Of a DNA stretch of 64,000 nt, positions 15,497 through 23,754 are shown piece by piece. The first letter of the stretch is position 1. Each line of letters starts with the position of its first letter. The notes under the pieces were generated by a model. That model saw only the letters and a program-made list of their open reading frames with translations. It was not told the origin of the DNA and searched no databases. A program made the translations under genes and the position numbers. This stretch comes from Brevibacillus fortis. Its GTDB lineage: Bacteria; Bacillota; Bacilli; Brevibacillales; Brevibacillaceae. The stretch is from the NCBI RefSeq assembly GCF_003013395.1, contig NZ_PXZM01000002.1, forward strand, positions 1-64,000, written 5' to 3'.

Positions 15497-16366
15497 TTAC
15501 TCGCCTTTTTCTCCGAGAACGCGCTCCCGAATAAATCGGGCTACACCTTCCTCATTGTGATGGGGAGCTATATATTTGGCCACCTGCTTAATTTCGTCAG
15601 AAGCGTTTTCCATCGCGACGGAATATCCTGCGCCCGTTAATGCCTCCCGATCGTTTTCTGCATCACCAAATGCCATTACTTTCTCTGGGGAGATTCCCCA
15701 CTTCTCACAGAAGTATTGAAGCCCTTCCCATTTGGAGACCCCTTGAGGAATCACCTCGACATTCTGCTTACCGGATGAAGTGATGGTCACTTGCTCGTCC
15801 CAAGGCTTCAACTGCTCTATCGCCCACTCCAGACGATCTGGATCATGATGCCAGATGAAAAACTTGACGATGTCTACTTCCCCGGACTCCACCTTGGTTA
15901 GCACATCAGCCAATGGCTCTACGCGAGCGAGCCTGTAGTAGGGAAATTTCAAGATCGAGAACCCTTCCACAGATGCATCCTCACTCATTGTCGCTTCCAA
16001 TCGCTCTCGATCTTCTTTGATCATCCACCGATTGCTGTTGGTATCATGAAGCTCATAATAAATCGTTTCTTGCCTCAGTGCATGGATCGCACCGATTACC
16101 ATCTCAGTGGGAAGGAGCCATCGACGGACGAGTGTGCCATCCCCCTCGAAAACAACGCCCCCATTACTGCATACATAGCCGTCAAAAGGAAAGGAATCGA
16201 TCGGAATTTGAGCGGAGCCATACATCCTGCCTGTAGACAAAACGAGTTTACAGCCTTGCTGTTGCAATTGGCGAAGTGCTTCTTTCGTTCCTTCTGTCAT
16301 CTTGGATTCGTGATTTAGTAAGGTTCCATCCATGTCAAATGCAGCCATGCCCGGTGTAAGCAACAT
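15497..16366 (-). CDS. Cof-type HAD-IIB family phosphatase
   Basis: A haloacid dehalogenase-like hydrolase of about 289 residues. Motif I is FDMDGTLL with the nucleophile Asp, motif II is LSTGR, and motif IV is AFGDAENDREAL near residue 235. A Cof-type C2 cap lies between. The family removes phosphate from sugar phosphates or flavin/pyridoxal phosphates; the substrate here is not predictable. ATG 16366 with GAGAGGG upstream was preferred to TTG 16372. Its 5' region holds the long inverted-repeat element at 16484-16577. Confidence 0.9.
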   Translation of the reverse strand: MLLTPGMAAFDMDGTLLNHESKMTEGTKEALRQLQQQGCKLVLSTGRMYGSAQIPIDSFPFDGYVCSNGGVVFEGDGTLVRRWLLPTEMVIGAIHALRQETIYYELHDTNSNRWMIKEDRERLEATMSEDASVEGFSILKFPYYRLARVEPLADVLTKVESGEVDIVKFFIWHHDPDRLEWAIEQLKPWDEQVTITSSGKQNVEVIPQGVSKWEGLQYFCEKWGISPEKVMAFGDAENDREALTGAGYSVAMENASDEIKQVAKYIAPHHNEEGVARFIRERVLGEKGE

Positions 16367-16483
16367 ATCCAATCCCTCTCATTCGCTTTGGATTTGCCAT
16401 TGAGTCAGCATAGTGGAAGAGAAGAAAAAGCACAGTTCTCTTCGACTCTGACACGTCAGCAGGGGGATTCACTGACCGTCTAC

Positions 16484-16577
16484 ACTTAAAAAAGGGGACC
16501 GTCGAGCCAAAGCCACCCTACGGGCGGAAGTTTCTCAAGGAAGAAGTGTTCGACAAGCGTGGTCCCCTTTTTTAAGT
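16484..16577. repeat. 94-bp element: perfect 17-bp inverted repeat around 60 nt
   Basis: Arms at 16484-16500 and 16561-16577 are perfectly complementary, each ending in six A or T, with GGGGACC/GGTCCCC as core. A second stem GTCGA/TCGAC (16501-16505 with 16550-16554) sits inside, offset by six unpaired bases. The inner loop contains CCCTACGGG. On the minus strand TTGACA at 16595-16600 lies upstream with only a weak -10. The element lies in the long gap between ftsH and the Cof gene. It could be a small structured RNA, a leader attenuator of the Cof gene or a bidirectional terminator. I do not recognise a riboswitch class. Confidence 0.6.
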
Positions 16578-16707
16578 TCCGACTGGGGTGGCGCTGTCAA
16601 GGTCTACGAGCCCTGCGCTTTTTCTTCTCACCAGCTTTATTGGTTCATCGACACCTTTAAAACTTAGGAGCTTAAACACCCACAAAATTTATACTTTCCG
16701 ATATTAC

Positions 16708-16731
16708 AAAAAAGGGCACCTGAGGCGCCCC
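16708..16731 (-). terminator. terminator after ftsH
   Basis: Stem GGGCGCC/GGTGCCC with TCA loop, followed by six T on the minus strand, directly after the ftsH stop. Confidence 0.85.
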
Positions 16732-18705
16732 TTATTGTTTCGGTTCTTCTTTTGTATCTTCTTGCTTTGGTTCTTCGTTTGTTTCTTCTTGCTTTGGTTC
16801 TTCTTTTACTTCTTCCAGCTTCGGTTGAATGTTCACGACCACATCTTTATTTACGTCTGGGTCGTTATCCATTTTACCTGTTTCGATCAATTGCTTGATC
16901 TGCTCAGCATCAAGAGTCTCTACACGGAGCAGCGTGTTCGCAATCAGATCGAGCTGATCACGGTGCGTCGTCAGCAATTCTGTACACTTTGCGTAGCACT
17001 CGTTGATAATATTTTGCATTTCCTGATCGATTTCGTAAGCAATCTGATCGGAGTAGTTACGCTCATTGCCATAGTCGCGGCCCAGGAATACCTGTCCTTG
17101 ACTCTTACCGAACTGCATAGGACCGAGCTTGCTCATTCCGTATTCGGTAATCATGCTGCGAGCGATAGCAGTCGCACGTTGGAAGTCATTATGTGCGCCG
17201 GTACTAATGTCCCCAAGCACTATTTCCTCCGCAACGCGTCCACCCAACAGACCGACGATTTTGTCGAGCAGGTCCGTTTTGGTAGCAAAGAAACGGTCTT
17301 CTTTCGGCAGCATCACTGTGTATCCGCCAGCTTGGCCGCGCGGAATGATTGTTACCTTATGTACCATTTCTGCATTTCTCAGGTGGTATCCGATGATCGT
17401 ATGACCTGCTTCGTGGAAGGCAACCAGGCGTCGTTCGTCTTCGCTCACTACGCGAGACTTCTTCGCTGGGCCCGCAATTACGCGGTCAATCGCTTCATCC
17501 ACTTCCGTCATGTTGATTTGCTTTTTGTTTCTGCGGGCAGTCAAGAGAGCCGCTTCGTTCAGCAAGTTCTCCAAATCTGCGCCAGTGAAGCCCGATGTAC
17601 CACGAGCAATCACTTCCAGCTTCACGTCTTCACCAATCGGCTTGTTGCGGGCATGAACCTTGAGCACCGCTTCACGGCCTTTGATATCAGGACGATCTAC
17701 TGTAATTTGACGGTCAAAACGTCCCGGACGCAAGAGAGCCGGGTCGAGAATGTCAGGTCGGTTGGTCGCAGCAATCATGATGATCCCTTCGTTTCCACCA
17801 AAACCGTCCATCTCTACGAGCAACTGGTTGAGAGTTTGCTCGCGTTCGTCGTGGCCGCCGCCGAGTCCAGCTCCGCGTTGACGACCAACAGCGTCAATCT
17901 CGTCAATAAAGATAATGCAAGGAGCATTTTTCTTTGCATTTTCAAACAGGTCACGTACGCGGGAAGCACCCACCCCAACGAACATTTCCACGAAGTCAGA
18001 ACCGGAGATACTGAAGAACGGTACACCAGCTTCGCCTGCAACAGCACGAGCGAGCAAGGTTTTACCTGTACCCGGAGGTCCTACGAGCAGTACCCCTTTT
18101 GGAATACGAGCGCCAACCGCATTGAACTTACGGTTGTCTTTCAGGAAATCAACGACTTCCTCCAGCTCCGCCTTTTCTTCGTCTGCTCCTGCTACATCGT
18201 CAAATGTAATGCGTTTCTTCTCTTCGTTGTAAAGCTTCGCGCGGCTTTTACCGAAGTTCATTACTCGGCTTCCGCCACCTTGCGCGTTGTTCAGAAGAAA
18301 GAAAAACAGGATGAAGATGATGACAAAAGGAATGATAGAGGTCAAGAACGTGAGCCAAATGCTATTGCCCTCCGCAGGATTAAACGCTACATTCTTCACC
18401 TTTTGCGCATCGATTTTCTCTTCGACTAGCTTAACAACATCTGAGTCATACAAAGGAACATTGGTAAAAAATTTGTTGCTTTCCTGTCCCGGAATAGCTT
18501 TTGCCAACGTACCCTCAACCCTGTAAGTACCATTCTCTGGTCGAAGCGCCAACTCTGTGACGTTGTCAGCTTTTAGCTGTATCCGGAATTCCTGATATGT
18601 AAGTTTCCCAACCTTATCAGTACCGGAGAGGATGAAATTCACGATCCCGACCGTGACAAGAAAAATCAGTAGGTAGAACCCGGTATTACGAAAAAAGCGA
18701 TTCAT
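16732..18705 (-). CDS. ftsH: ATP-dependent zinc metalloprotease FtsH
   Basis: Membrane-anchored AAA+ protease of 657 residues for quality control, stress and sporulation (SpoIIE/Spo0A control is known in B. subtilis). Two membrane helices (about 8-26 and 118-140) flank an extracytoplasmic domain. Walker A GPPGTGKT is at 209-216, Walker B IIFIDEID at about 264-271, and the zinc site HEAGH at 431-435. The C-terminus is unusual: after QPKLEEVK it carries three 10-residue-period repeats around EEPKQE. A promoter TTGTTG–16–TATGAT is seen near 18745-18770. Confidence 0.97.
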   Translation of the reverse strand: MNRFFRNTGFYLLIFLVTVGIVNFILSGTDKVGKLTYQEFRIQLKADNVTELALRPENGTYRVEGTLAKAIPGQESNKFFTNVPLYDSDVVKLVEEKIDAQKVKNVAFNPAEGNSIWLTFLTSIIPFVIIFILFFFLLNNAQGGGSRVMNFGKSRAKLYNEEKKRITFDDVAGADEEKAELEEVVDFLKDNRKFNAVGARIPKGVLLVGPPGTGKTLLARAVAGEAGVPFFSISGSDFVEMFVGVGASRVRDLFENAKKNAPCIIFIDEIDAVGRQRGAGLGGGHDEREQTLNQLLVEMDGFGGNEGIIMIAATNRPDILDPALLRPGRFDRQITVDRPDIKGREAVLKVHARNKPIGEDVKLEVIARGTSGFTGADLENLLNEAALLTARRNKKQINMTEVDEAIDRVIAGPAKKSRVVSEDERRLVAFHEAGHTIIGYHLRNAEMVHKVTIIPRGQAGGYTVMLPKEDRFFATKTDLLDKIVGLLGGRVAEEIVLGDISTGAHNDFQRATAIARSMITEYGMSKLGPMQFGKSQGQVFLGRDYGNERNYSDQIAYEIDQEMQNIINECYAKCTELLTTHRDQLDLIANTLLRVETLDAEQIKQLIETGKMDNDPDVNKDVVVNIQPKLEEVKEEPKQEETNEEPKQEDTKEEPKQ

Positions 18706-18774
18706 TCCTTACCTCCTCTCACGAACAGACACTTTTCACATTTTATCATAGAAAGCACGGTCTCCACAACAAAC

Positions 18775-19314
18775 CTACTTCGTGTAGACCTCAGGCTTCA
18801 AGACACCGATATAAGGCAGGTTACGATAGTGCTCGGCATAGTCCAAGCCGTATCCCACAACGAATTCGTCTGGAACGTCGTAGCCCTTATAGTCTGGTGA
18901 AATATCCACCTTGCGACGCTCTGGTTTGTTCAAGAGAGTCACCACTTTTACAGAAGCAGCTTCCCGATGGCGCAACAGCTCTACCAAGCGGCTCAGCGTC
19001 AGCCCACTGTCCATGATGTCTTCTACAACCAGCACGTGTCTGCTTTGCACAGATGTATCGAGATCCTTCAAGATTTTCACCATGCCAGAGGACTCTGTTC
19101 CACTTCCGTAGCTGGAAACAGCCATGAAGTCCATTTCGCACGGAATGTCCATGTGACGGATCAGATCAGCCATGAAAACGACTGCGCCTTTCAGCACGCA
19201 GATAACCAATGGATTTTTATCCTTGTATTCTGCAGCCAGCGTCTTGCCCAATTCTTGAACTTTACCCGCGATATCCTCTTCTGATAGCAAAATCTTCTCG
19301 ATGTCTTGATTCAT
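18775..19314 (-). CDS. hpt: hypoxanthine phosphoribosyltransferase
   Basis: Purine salvage enzyme making IMP/GMP from hypoxanthine/guanine and PRPP. The PRPP-binding signature [14 protein letters not shown] (about residues 93-106) is intact, along with FMADLIRHM and the C-terminal [11 protein letters not shown] block. 179 residues from ATG 19314, which follows GGGAGG by 7 nt and overlaps the tilS stop (ATGA). In B. subtilis this tilS–hprT–ftsH order is conserved, and HprT has been linked to TilS and FtsH expression. Confidence 0.96.
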   Translation of the reverse strand: MNQDIEKILLSEEDIAGKVQELGKTLAAEYKDKNPLVICVLKGAVVFMADLIRHMDIPCEMDFMAVSSYGSGTESSGMVKILKDLDTSVQSRHVLVVEDIMDSGLTLSRLVELLRHREAASVKVVTLLNKPERRKVDISPDYKGYDVPDEFVVGYGLDYAEHYRNLPYIGVLKPEVYTK

Positions 19315-20738
19315 GAAAAAACCTCCCGCCAATCTTCTCCAAACTCTACCCGCACGTGTAGAAAACGCCTGGTCTGTCCATTGACAGGCGCTACGGCGGA
19401 ACGGCGCACACCTGGTACCAAAATCACCTCATCGCCCGCCGTTAAAAGCGGAAGTTTGTCACGCCATGCTCGCGGAAATTTGGCATCAATCAATAAATCC
19501 TTCAGCTTCTTTCCATCTGCTGAGCCAAACAGGGTGATGCGGTCTCCAGGTTTTCGGTTACGCAAATACAGCGATCCTGGCAATCGATCGGCATCAAAAA
19601 CCGCTTCATTCGCCGGGAGTCGCTCCCAATCCATGGGACCTTCCAGGTAAGTAATATGTACCGTGGCCTTGCTCTCGTCGATCCAGGTCACACCCGGAAC
19701 GGCGAGCTCGTAACTATACGTATGTATGCGATCCTGTCGCTTCCTACGACGAAAAACAATTCGCTCGTACACCCGGTCGACTACCAGGTCATTCGGCAAA
19801 TGCAATTCCGCAGAAGGGCGACTTCCCCCTAGCATGTGCAAAACGGTCTCCACATGTTGCGAAGACCATTCGGTATGTTTTGAGAGATAACTTAATATTA
19901 GAGTAATCATTCTCCTTTGTAAAGCAACGTCACAAGTTTGAAACTTGTCATTGTCCATCAAAAATGCTTCTGGTTTTTTCTCAATGGTTACCTCTTTCAA
20001 CTGCTCCCGTGCCAGCCTCATTAAAAGCGCTTCGTCCTGACGGATTGCCTCCGCAGTAGCCAAGATATGCTCTCGATACTTGTCATTCACTTTTTCCAAT
20101 AAGGGCATGACATCGAGACGCAGCAGATTGCGCGTATACTTGCGCGATTGGTTGCTGCTATCTTCACGGGGGACGAGTTGATGTTCCCGACAGTAGCCTT
20201 CCAGTTCTTGACGCGTTTTATGCAAGAGTGGACGGACGAGCTCAATAGGGCAATCCGCAAGCATTCTGCGCTTCGGCATCCCTGTCAGTCCTTGCAGCCT
20301 GCTGCCTCGCACAAAACGAAAGACAATCGTTTCTACTTGATCGTCTGCATGATGAGCCAATGCCAGCTTGGTCGCTCCTTGCGCGAGACCTACCTCTCGA
20401 TACAGCCGATAGCGAATATCGCGGCTTGCCTCTTGTCCGCCTAGTCCCGTTTTTTCCATATAAGCGGGAACGTCATACTCAAACAGGTGGAAAGCAACGC
20501 CGAGTTCACGACATAGTTTTTCTGCATAGAGCGCGTCCTGCCTTGCTTCTTCCCCGCGAAAGCCGTGGTTCAGATGGACAGCATGCAGCTTCCAATTATA
20601 CTGGTATTGTTTATTGAGAGAAGCCAATATATGCAACAGTGCGGTAGAATCGTTGCCGCCAGAAATTCCGACAACAATGGTCTCACCTGGAAGCAAAAGC
20701 CCCTCGATCTCAATCTCGTTGCGCACGCTTGCCAGCAT
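19311..20738 (-). CDS. tilS: tRNA(Ile)-lysidine synthetase
   Basis: Modifies C34 of tRNA-Ile (CAT anticodon) to lysidine, allowing AUA decoding. The PP-loop ATP site [13 protein letters not shown] is at residues about 29-41. HHADDQVET and [15 protein letters not shown] are conserved substrate-site blocks. The C-terminal TilS domain has the [16 protein letters not shown] stretch near residue 395. 475 residues is normal. It overlaps the upstream transporter gene by 29 bases and the downstream hpt by 4. Confidence 0.96.
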   Translation of the reverse strand: MLASVRNEIEIEGLLLPGETIVVGISGGNDSTALLHILASLNKQYQYNWKLHAVHLNHGFRGEEARQDALYAEKLCRELGVAFHLFEYDVPAYMEKTGLGGQEASRDIRYRLYREVGLAQGATKLALAHHADDQVETIVFRFVRGSRLQGLTGMPKRRMLADCPIELVRPLLHKTRQELEGYCREHQLVPREDSSNQSRKYTRNLLRLDVMPLLEKVNDKYREHILATAEAIRQDEALLMRLAREQLKEVTIEKKPEAFLMDNDKFQTCDVALQRRMITLILSYLSKHTEWSSQHVETVLHMLGGSRPSAELHLPNDLVVDRVYERIVFRRRKRQDRIHTYSYELAVPGVTWIDESKATVHITYLEGPMDWERLPANEAVFDADRLPGSLYLRNRKPGDRITLFGSADGKKLKDLLIDAKFPRAWRDKLPLLTAGDEVILVPGVRRSAVAPVNGQTRRFLHVRVEFGEDWREVFS

Positions 20739-21162
20739 AACGGGCTCCTTTCCAAATCGTCAGAACCGAAATTCCAAATATAAGTCCAGAAGCAATCGCG
20801 CCAGCCACCATCAATGTCTTAGTCGCCTGGGTAATCCCTCCGACATAATCATTGTTCACGAAGGCTAGCATGGCTTTGTAAGCCAACGATCCCGGTACCA
20901 GTGGAATGATACCTGCTACGCTAAAATTCGTAGAGGGGACTCGCAGTATAATAGATAAGAGCTGACTGAGCAAAGAGACAGCAGCAGCCGAAACAAACGT
21001 GGACAACAAGACCTCAGCACCGTAGATAGGAAGAATGGAGTAGACGAGAAAACCGACCACTCCGGCAAAACCACCCGCTACGATTGTTCGAACCGGCACA
21101 TTGAACAGCACACACCACGCTACTGAAGAGGCGAAGCTAAGCGCCAATCCTTGTAACAACAT
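20710..21162 (-). CDS. threonine/serine exporter family, small subunit (YjjB/DUF3815-like)
   Basis: About 150 residues with four to five hydrophobic segments. TIVAGGFAGVVGFLVYS, VPSTNFSVAGIIPLVPGSLAYKAM and the conserved P-G-S motif are typical of the ThrE C-terminal half found as a separate protein. It pairs with the preceding ThrE N-terminal-type gene and overlaps it: GTG 21171 is possible, but GAGGTGAG fits ATG 21162. It probably forms a two-part amino-acid exporter. The pair is inserted between yabT and tilS. Confidence 0.85.
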   Translation of the reverse strand: MLLQGLALSFASSVAWCVLFNVPVRTIVAGGFAGVVGFLVYSILPIYGAEVLLSTFVSAAAVSLLSQLLSIILRVPSTNFSVAGIIPLVPGSLAYKAMLAFVNNDYVGGITQATKTLMVAGAIASGLIFGISVLTIWKGARYAGKRAQRD

Positions 21163-21167
21163 CGTAC

Positions 21168-21917
21168 TCACCTCGTAAACGAAAGAATAATGGCTGTGGC
21201 TACCGCTACGGAGACAGCTGTCAGCATGGCTTCTACTCCGCGTGAAACACCTGCAACTAAATCACCAGCCATCAAATCCCGAAGCGAGTTGGTGATGGCG
21301 ATCCCCGGAAACAACGGAAGCATCGCACCAATAATAATGATGCTTAAAGGCAACTGTGGAAAGAGCGTCACGCTCAACAACGCGAAAAGCCCACCTAATA
21401 AAGCGGCGGAGAACTCCGTAAAAAACTTCATCCGGACAAACTGTTCTAAATATTCCTGGCTCAGGTTCACAATCAACCCGGCGATCGCTGAAGGAACCAG
21501 ACTGCTCCAATCTCCCCCTGCAAGCATAGAAAAGGAGCCGCTGGCCGTAGCGGCTGCTAGATGCTGCAACCATTTCGGATAAATCTGCTTTTTTTGATCG
21601 ATCTCACGCAGCGTCCGATAGGCTTGCTCCAAATTAATTTTCCCACCGACAAACTGTCGGGAAACATCATTCACGAGCGTAATTTTATTGAGGTTGGTCG
21701 TACGTTTTGGGGTACGAACCATTCTTGTATGATCCAGTCCACTGCAACGAAAGGACAGGATGATGCTCGTGGGCGTAGCGGAGCTGTTGACGTCATCCAT
21801 CCCCGCAGCCTTTGCAATCAATGCCATTGTCTCTTCCGTCCGGTATGTCTCTCCACCGTTTTTCAAAATAATCGAGCCTGCCAACAAGCAAGTATCCATC
21901 ACCAAATCTGAGGACAC
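21168..21917 (-). CDS. threonine/serine exporter family, large subunit (YjjP/ThrE-like)
   Basis: 249 residues. The N-terminal soluble part contains the family motif GGETYRTEETM and SSATPTSIILS. The C-terminal part has about five membrane helices including PLFPGIAITNSLRDLMAGD. This corresponds to the N-terminal half of Corynebacterium ThrE. The start is uncertain: GTG 21917 has a weak AAGGAT upstream and ATG 21899 has no clear ribosome site. The substrate (Thr, Ser or small dicarboxylate) cannot be decided from sequence. Confidence 0.85.
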   Translation of the reverse strand: MSSDLVMDTCLLAGSIILKNGGETYRTEETMALIAKAAGMDDVNSSATPTSIILSFRCSGLDHTRMVRTPKRTTNLNKITLVNDVSRQFVGGKINLEQAYRTLREIDQKKQIYPKWLQHLAAATASGSFSMLAGGDWSSLVPSAIAGLIVNLSQEYLEQFVRMKFFTEFSAALLGGLFALLSVTLFPQLPLSIIIIGAMLPLFPGIAITNSLRDLMAGDLVAGVSRGVEAMLTAVSVAVATAIILSFTR

Positions 21918-21932
21918 GAACCGTCACATCCT

Positions 21933-22868
21933 TCACATAAACCATGCGTAATACAAAGTGCCAGCCAATAGGAGTAACGAGGCGACAAAAAGACCGCTGA
22001 TGCCCGCCCCTGCGTTCCCTCTCGGCCGCGTTTTCTTTTGCGGCTTTTGTGCTTTGGCAACCATACTATCTCGCAAGATTGCCAACAGCTCCGCTCGCAT
22101 TTCTTTCGCGGTCGCAAACTTACCGTGAAACGCCTTCACTAAAGGCTCCCGGTAAGGATACAGGCTGTCACTTTTTCGTATTATATCACAGAGCAATACC
22201 GTGTGACGTGGGTCACCAAGGCTGTTTTTCCACGTTTGGGGTCCAACTGTCAGACGTACCATCATCACGGCTGTGGAGAACAGGTCATAACTTACTTCAG
22301 CCCTTCTATCACCTGCATGCCAAAAAGCTCGATCGTACTCTTCTGTAAACTGCCGAACGGCGTTGCCCAACTTGGTCACTCCACCAAAATCAATCAACCG
22401 TACCTGCTTGTCCGATTGGGTAACCATCACATTCTGCGGTTTCAAATCACCAAAAATATAGCCATGCTGGTGTAATACATCCAGACGCGCCAGTAATTGA
22501 ACCATCATCACGGCCACCCAGTCCGTACCCTCTTGTTGGATATATTCATCCAATTGCAGGCCTTGAAGATACTCCATGGCATAAAACGTACAGGCCTTCC
22601 CGTTTACGACGAGATCGTCCACGTCGCACAGGAGCGGTCCCACTTTGGAATCCCGCCCCTGCTGTGTGCTTTTCAACACATTCACTTCCATTAAAATGTC
22701 CATGCCTTCCACACCGACCTTAACCGCGCGCTGCACGCCGCCTTGGGATACCAAGTACACGGTCCCGTTTGCACCACGCCCCAACTCCCGTAAAACGTGG
22801 TACGATTTTTTGTTCCATTTGCCTGTAAAGTGCTTGGGCAGGTCGGGGGTGGCTGCCTTAAAAGACAT
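21933..22868 (-). CDS. serine/threonine protein kinase, YabT-like
   Basis: A Hanks-type kinase of about 311 residues at the yabT position. The Gly-rich loop ELGRGANGTVYLV, the ATP lysine in RAVKV, the catalytic loop YIFGDLKPQNVMV (the HRD motif is reduced to FGD but the catalytic Asp, Lys and Asn are kept) and DFGG are present. A single transmembrane helix ends the protein, with no extracellular PASTA domain. B. subtilis YabT acts in sporulation and phosphorylates RecA/AbrB-class targets. ATG 22868 overlaps the yabS stop, and its ribosome site is weak. Confidence 0.88.
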   Translation of the reverse strand: MSFKAATPDLPKHFTGKWNKKSYHVLRELGRGANGTVYLVSQGGVQRAVKVGVEGMDILMEVNVLKSTQQGRDSKVGPLLCDVDDLVVNGKACTFYAMEYLQGLQLDEYIQQEGTDWVAVMMVQLLARLDVLHQHGYIFGDLKPQNVMVTQSDKQVRLIDFGGVTKLGNAVRQFTEEYDRAFWHAGDRRAEVSYDLFSTAVMMVRLTVGPQTWKNSLGDPRHTVLLCDIIRKSDSLYPYREPLVKAFHGKFATAKEMRAELLAILRDSMVAKAQKPQKKTRPRGNAGAGISGLFVASLLLLAGTLYYAWFM

Positions 22869-23616
22869 GGTCACGCAGCATTCCGTTCGAGTCGTCCTCT
22901 TCTTGGTCTGTGTAACGCTCTTGCAGTGAGCGTGGGAGCTTATCCTGCTCAAACAAGGCAATTGCCTCTACGATGGCGGGCCCAGTAGGGGTAATTCCGC
23001 TCATCGCCAAATCACTTGTAATTTGATGGGCCTGCTCAACCTTCTCTGTCCACGAAATGCGGATATCGAGATGCTTTTGTTTCCCCGGAAATGAACCGAC
23101 TGCCATTCTGCTTTGTCCACTCCGCGAATGCAGACTGATACTAAAATCGTGTATCGCTTGCTGAACAGCCGACAGCTTTGGCTTCATACTTCCTGAGGTA
23201 TCGACCAGCATCACGACGTTCAAGCTGCTTTTTTCACCGAGCTCGTCAACCATCCCGGCAACCTGCACTCTTTTATCAGGTGCCAGCTCCTCTATTCCGG
23301 AATCGCCCAAAATCTCTTTTAATTCTTTATTGACCACTTGATGAATGGTGCGCGTCATTGCCTTTCGCGTCAGCATCTGTACCGTTTGCGCAAGCTGCTG
23401 GGGGTACACGATGTCGCAGAGTCCACCGCCAGCTTCCGCGATATCCCTGATTTCCTTCTCCCCTTTTTCTCCCAACTCACTCTTATCGATTACGCCAATC
23501 ACATTGACCGTAATCCCTTGCTCCCGTGCCAGAGCTGCCGCAGCAACGGGACTCATCCCCGAGTTGGAGCAGCCGTCTGTCACTACCAGTATTTGACGAA
23601 GTGTCGCTTCTTTCAC
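22858..23616 (-). CDS. von Willebrand factor A domain protein, YabS-like
   Basis: 252 residues. The C-terminal half contains a classical MIDAS start VVMLVDTSGSMKPKL (DxSxS). The N-terminal half begins with a second, degenerate A-domain-like segment ILVVTDGCSNSG. The GTG start at 23616 follows GGGGAG. The gene sits between spoIIE and the kinase as in B. subtilis (spoIIE-yabS-yabT), where yabS is of unknown function and expressed in sporulation. It may present or scaffold the YabT kinase, but this is only inference. Confidence 0.87.
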   Translation of the reverse strand: MKEATLRQILVVTDGCSNSGMSPVAAAALAREQGITVNVIGVIDKSELGEKGEKEIRDIAEAGGGLCDIVYPQQLAQTVQMLTRKAMTRTIHQVVNKELKEILGDSGIEELAPDKRVQVAGMVDELGEKSSLNVVMLVDTSGSMKPKLSAVQQAIHDFSISLHSRSGQSRMAVGSFPGKQKHLDIRISWTEKVEQAHQITSDLAMSGITPTGPAIVEAIALFEQDKLPRSLQERYTDQEEDDSNGMLRDHVF

Positions 23617-23754
23617 AATAATCTCCCCATTCGATCTGTTTTTAATCCCTCAACTGTCGTTGAGGTTCCCTGTTCTGTGCAGCGACTGTACATCTGCTCA
23701 CTTCGCAGGGTATTTTTAGCAACAGTATCGACGGGTAATGGAGAAAACATACTC

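Noticed and set aside
16588..18429. 613-residue open frame opposite ftsH
   Set aside because: It mirrors the conserved ftsH sequence, has no ribosome site and its translation is rich in Cys, His and Phe without any domain pattern.
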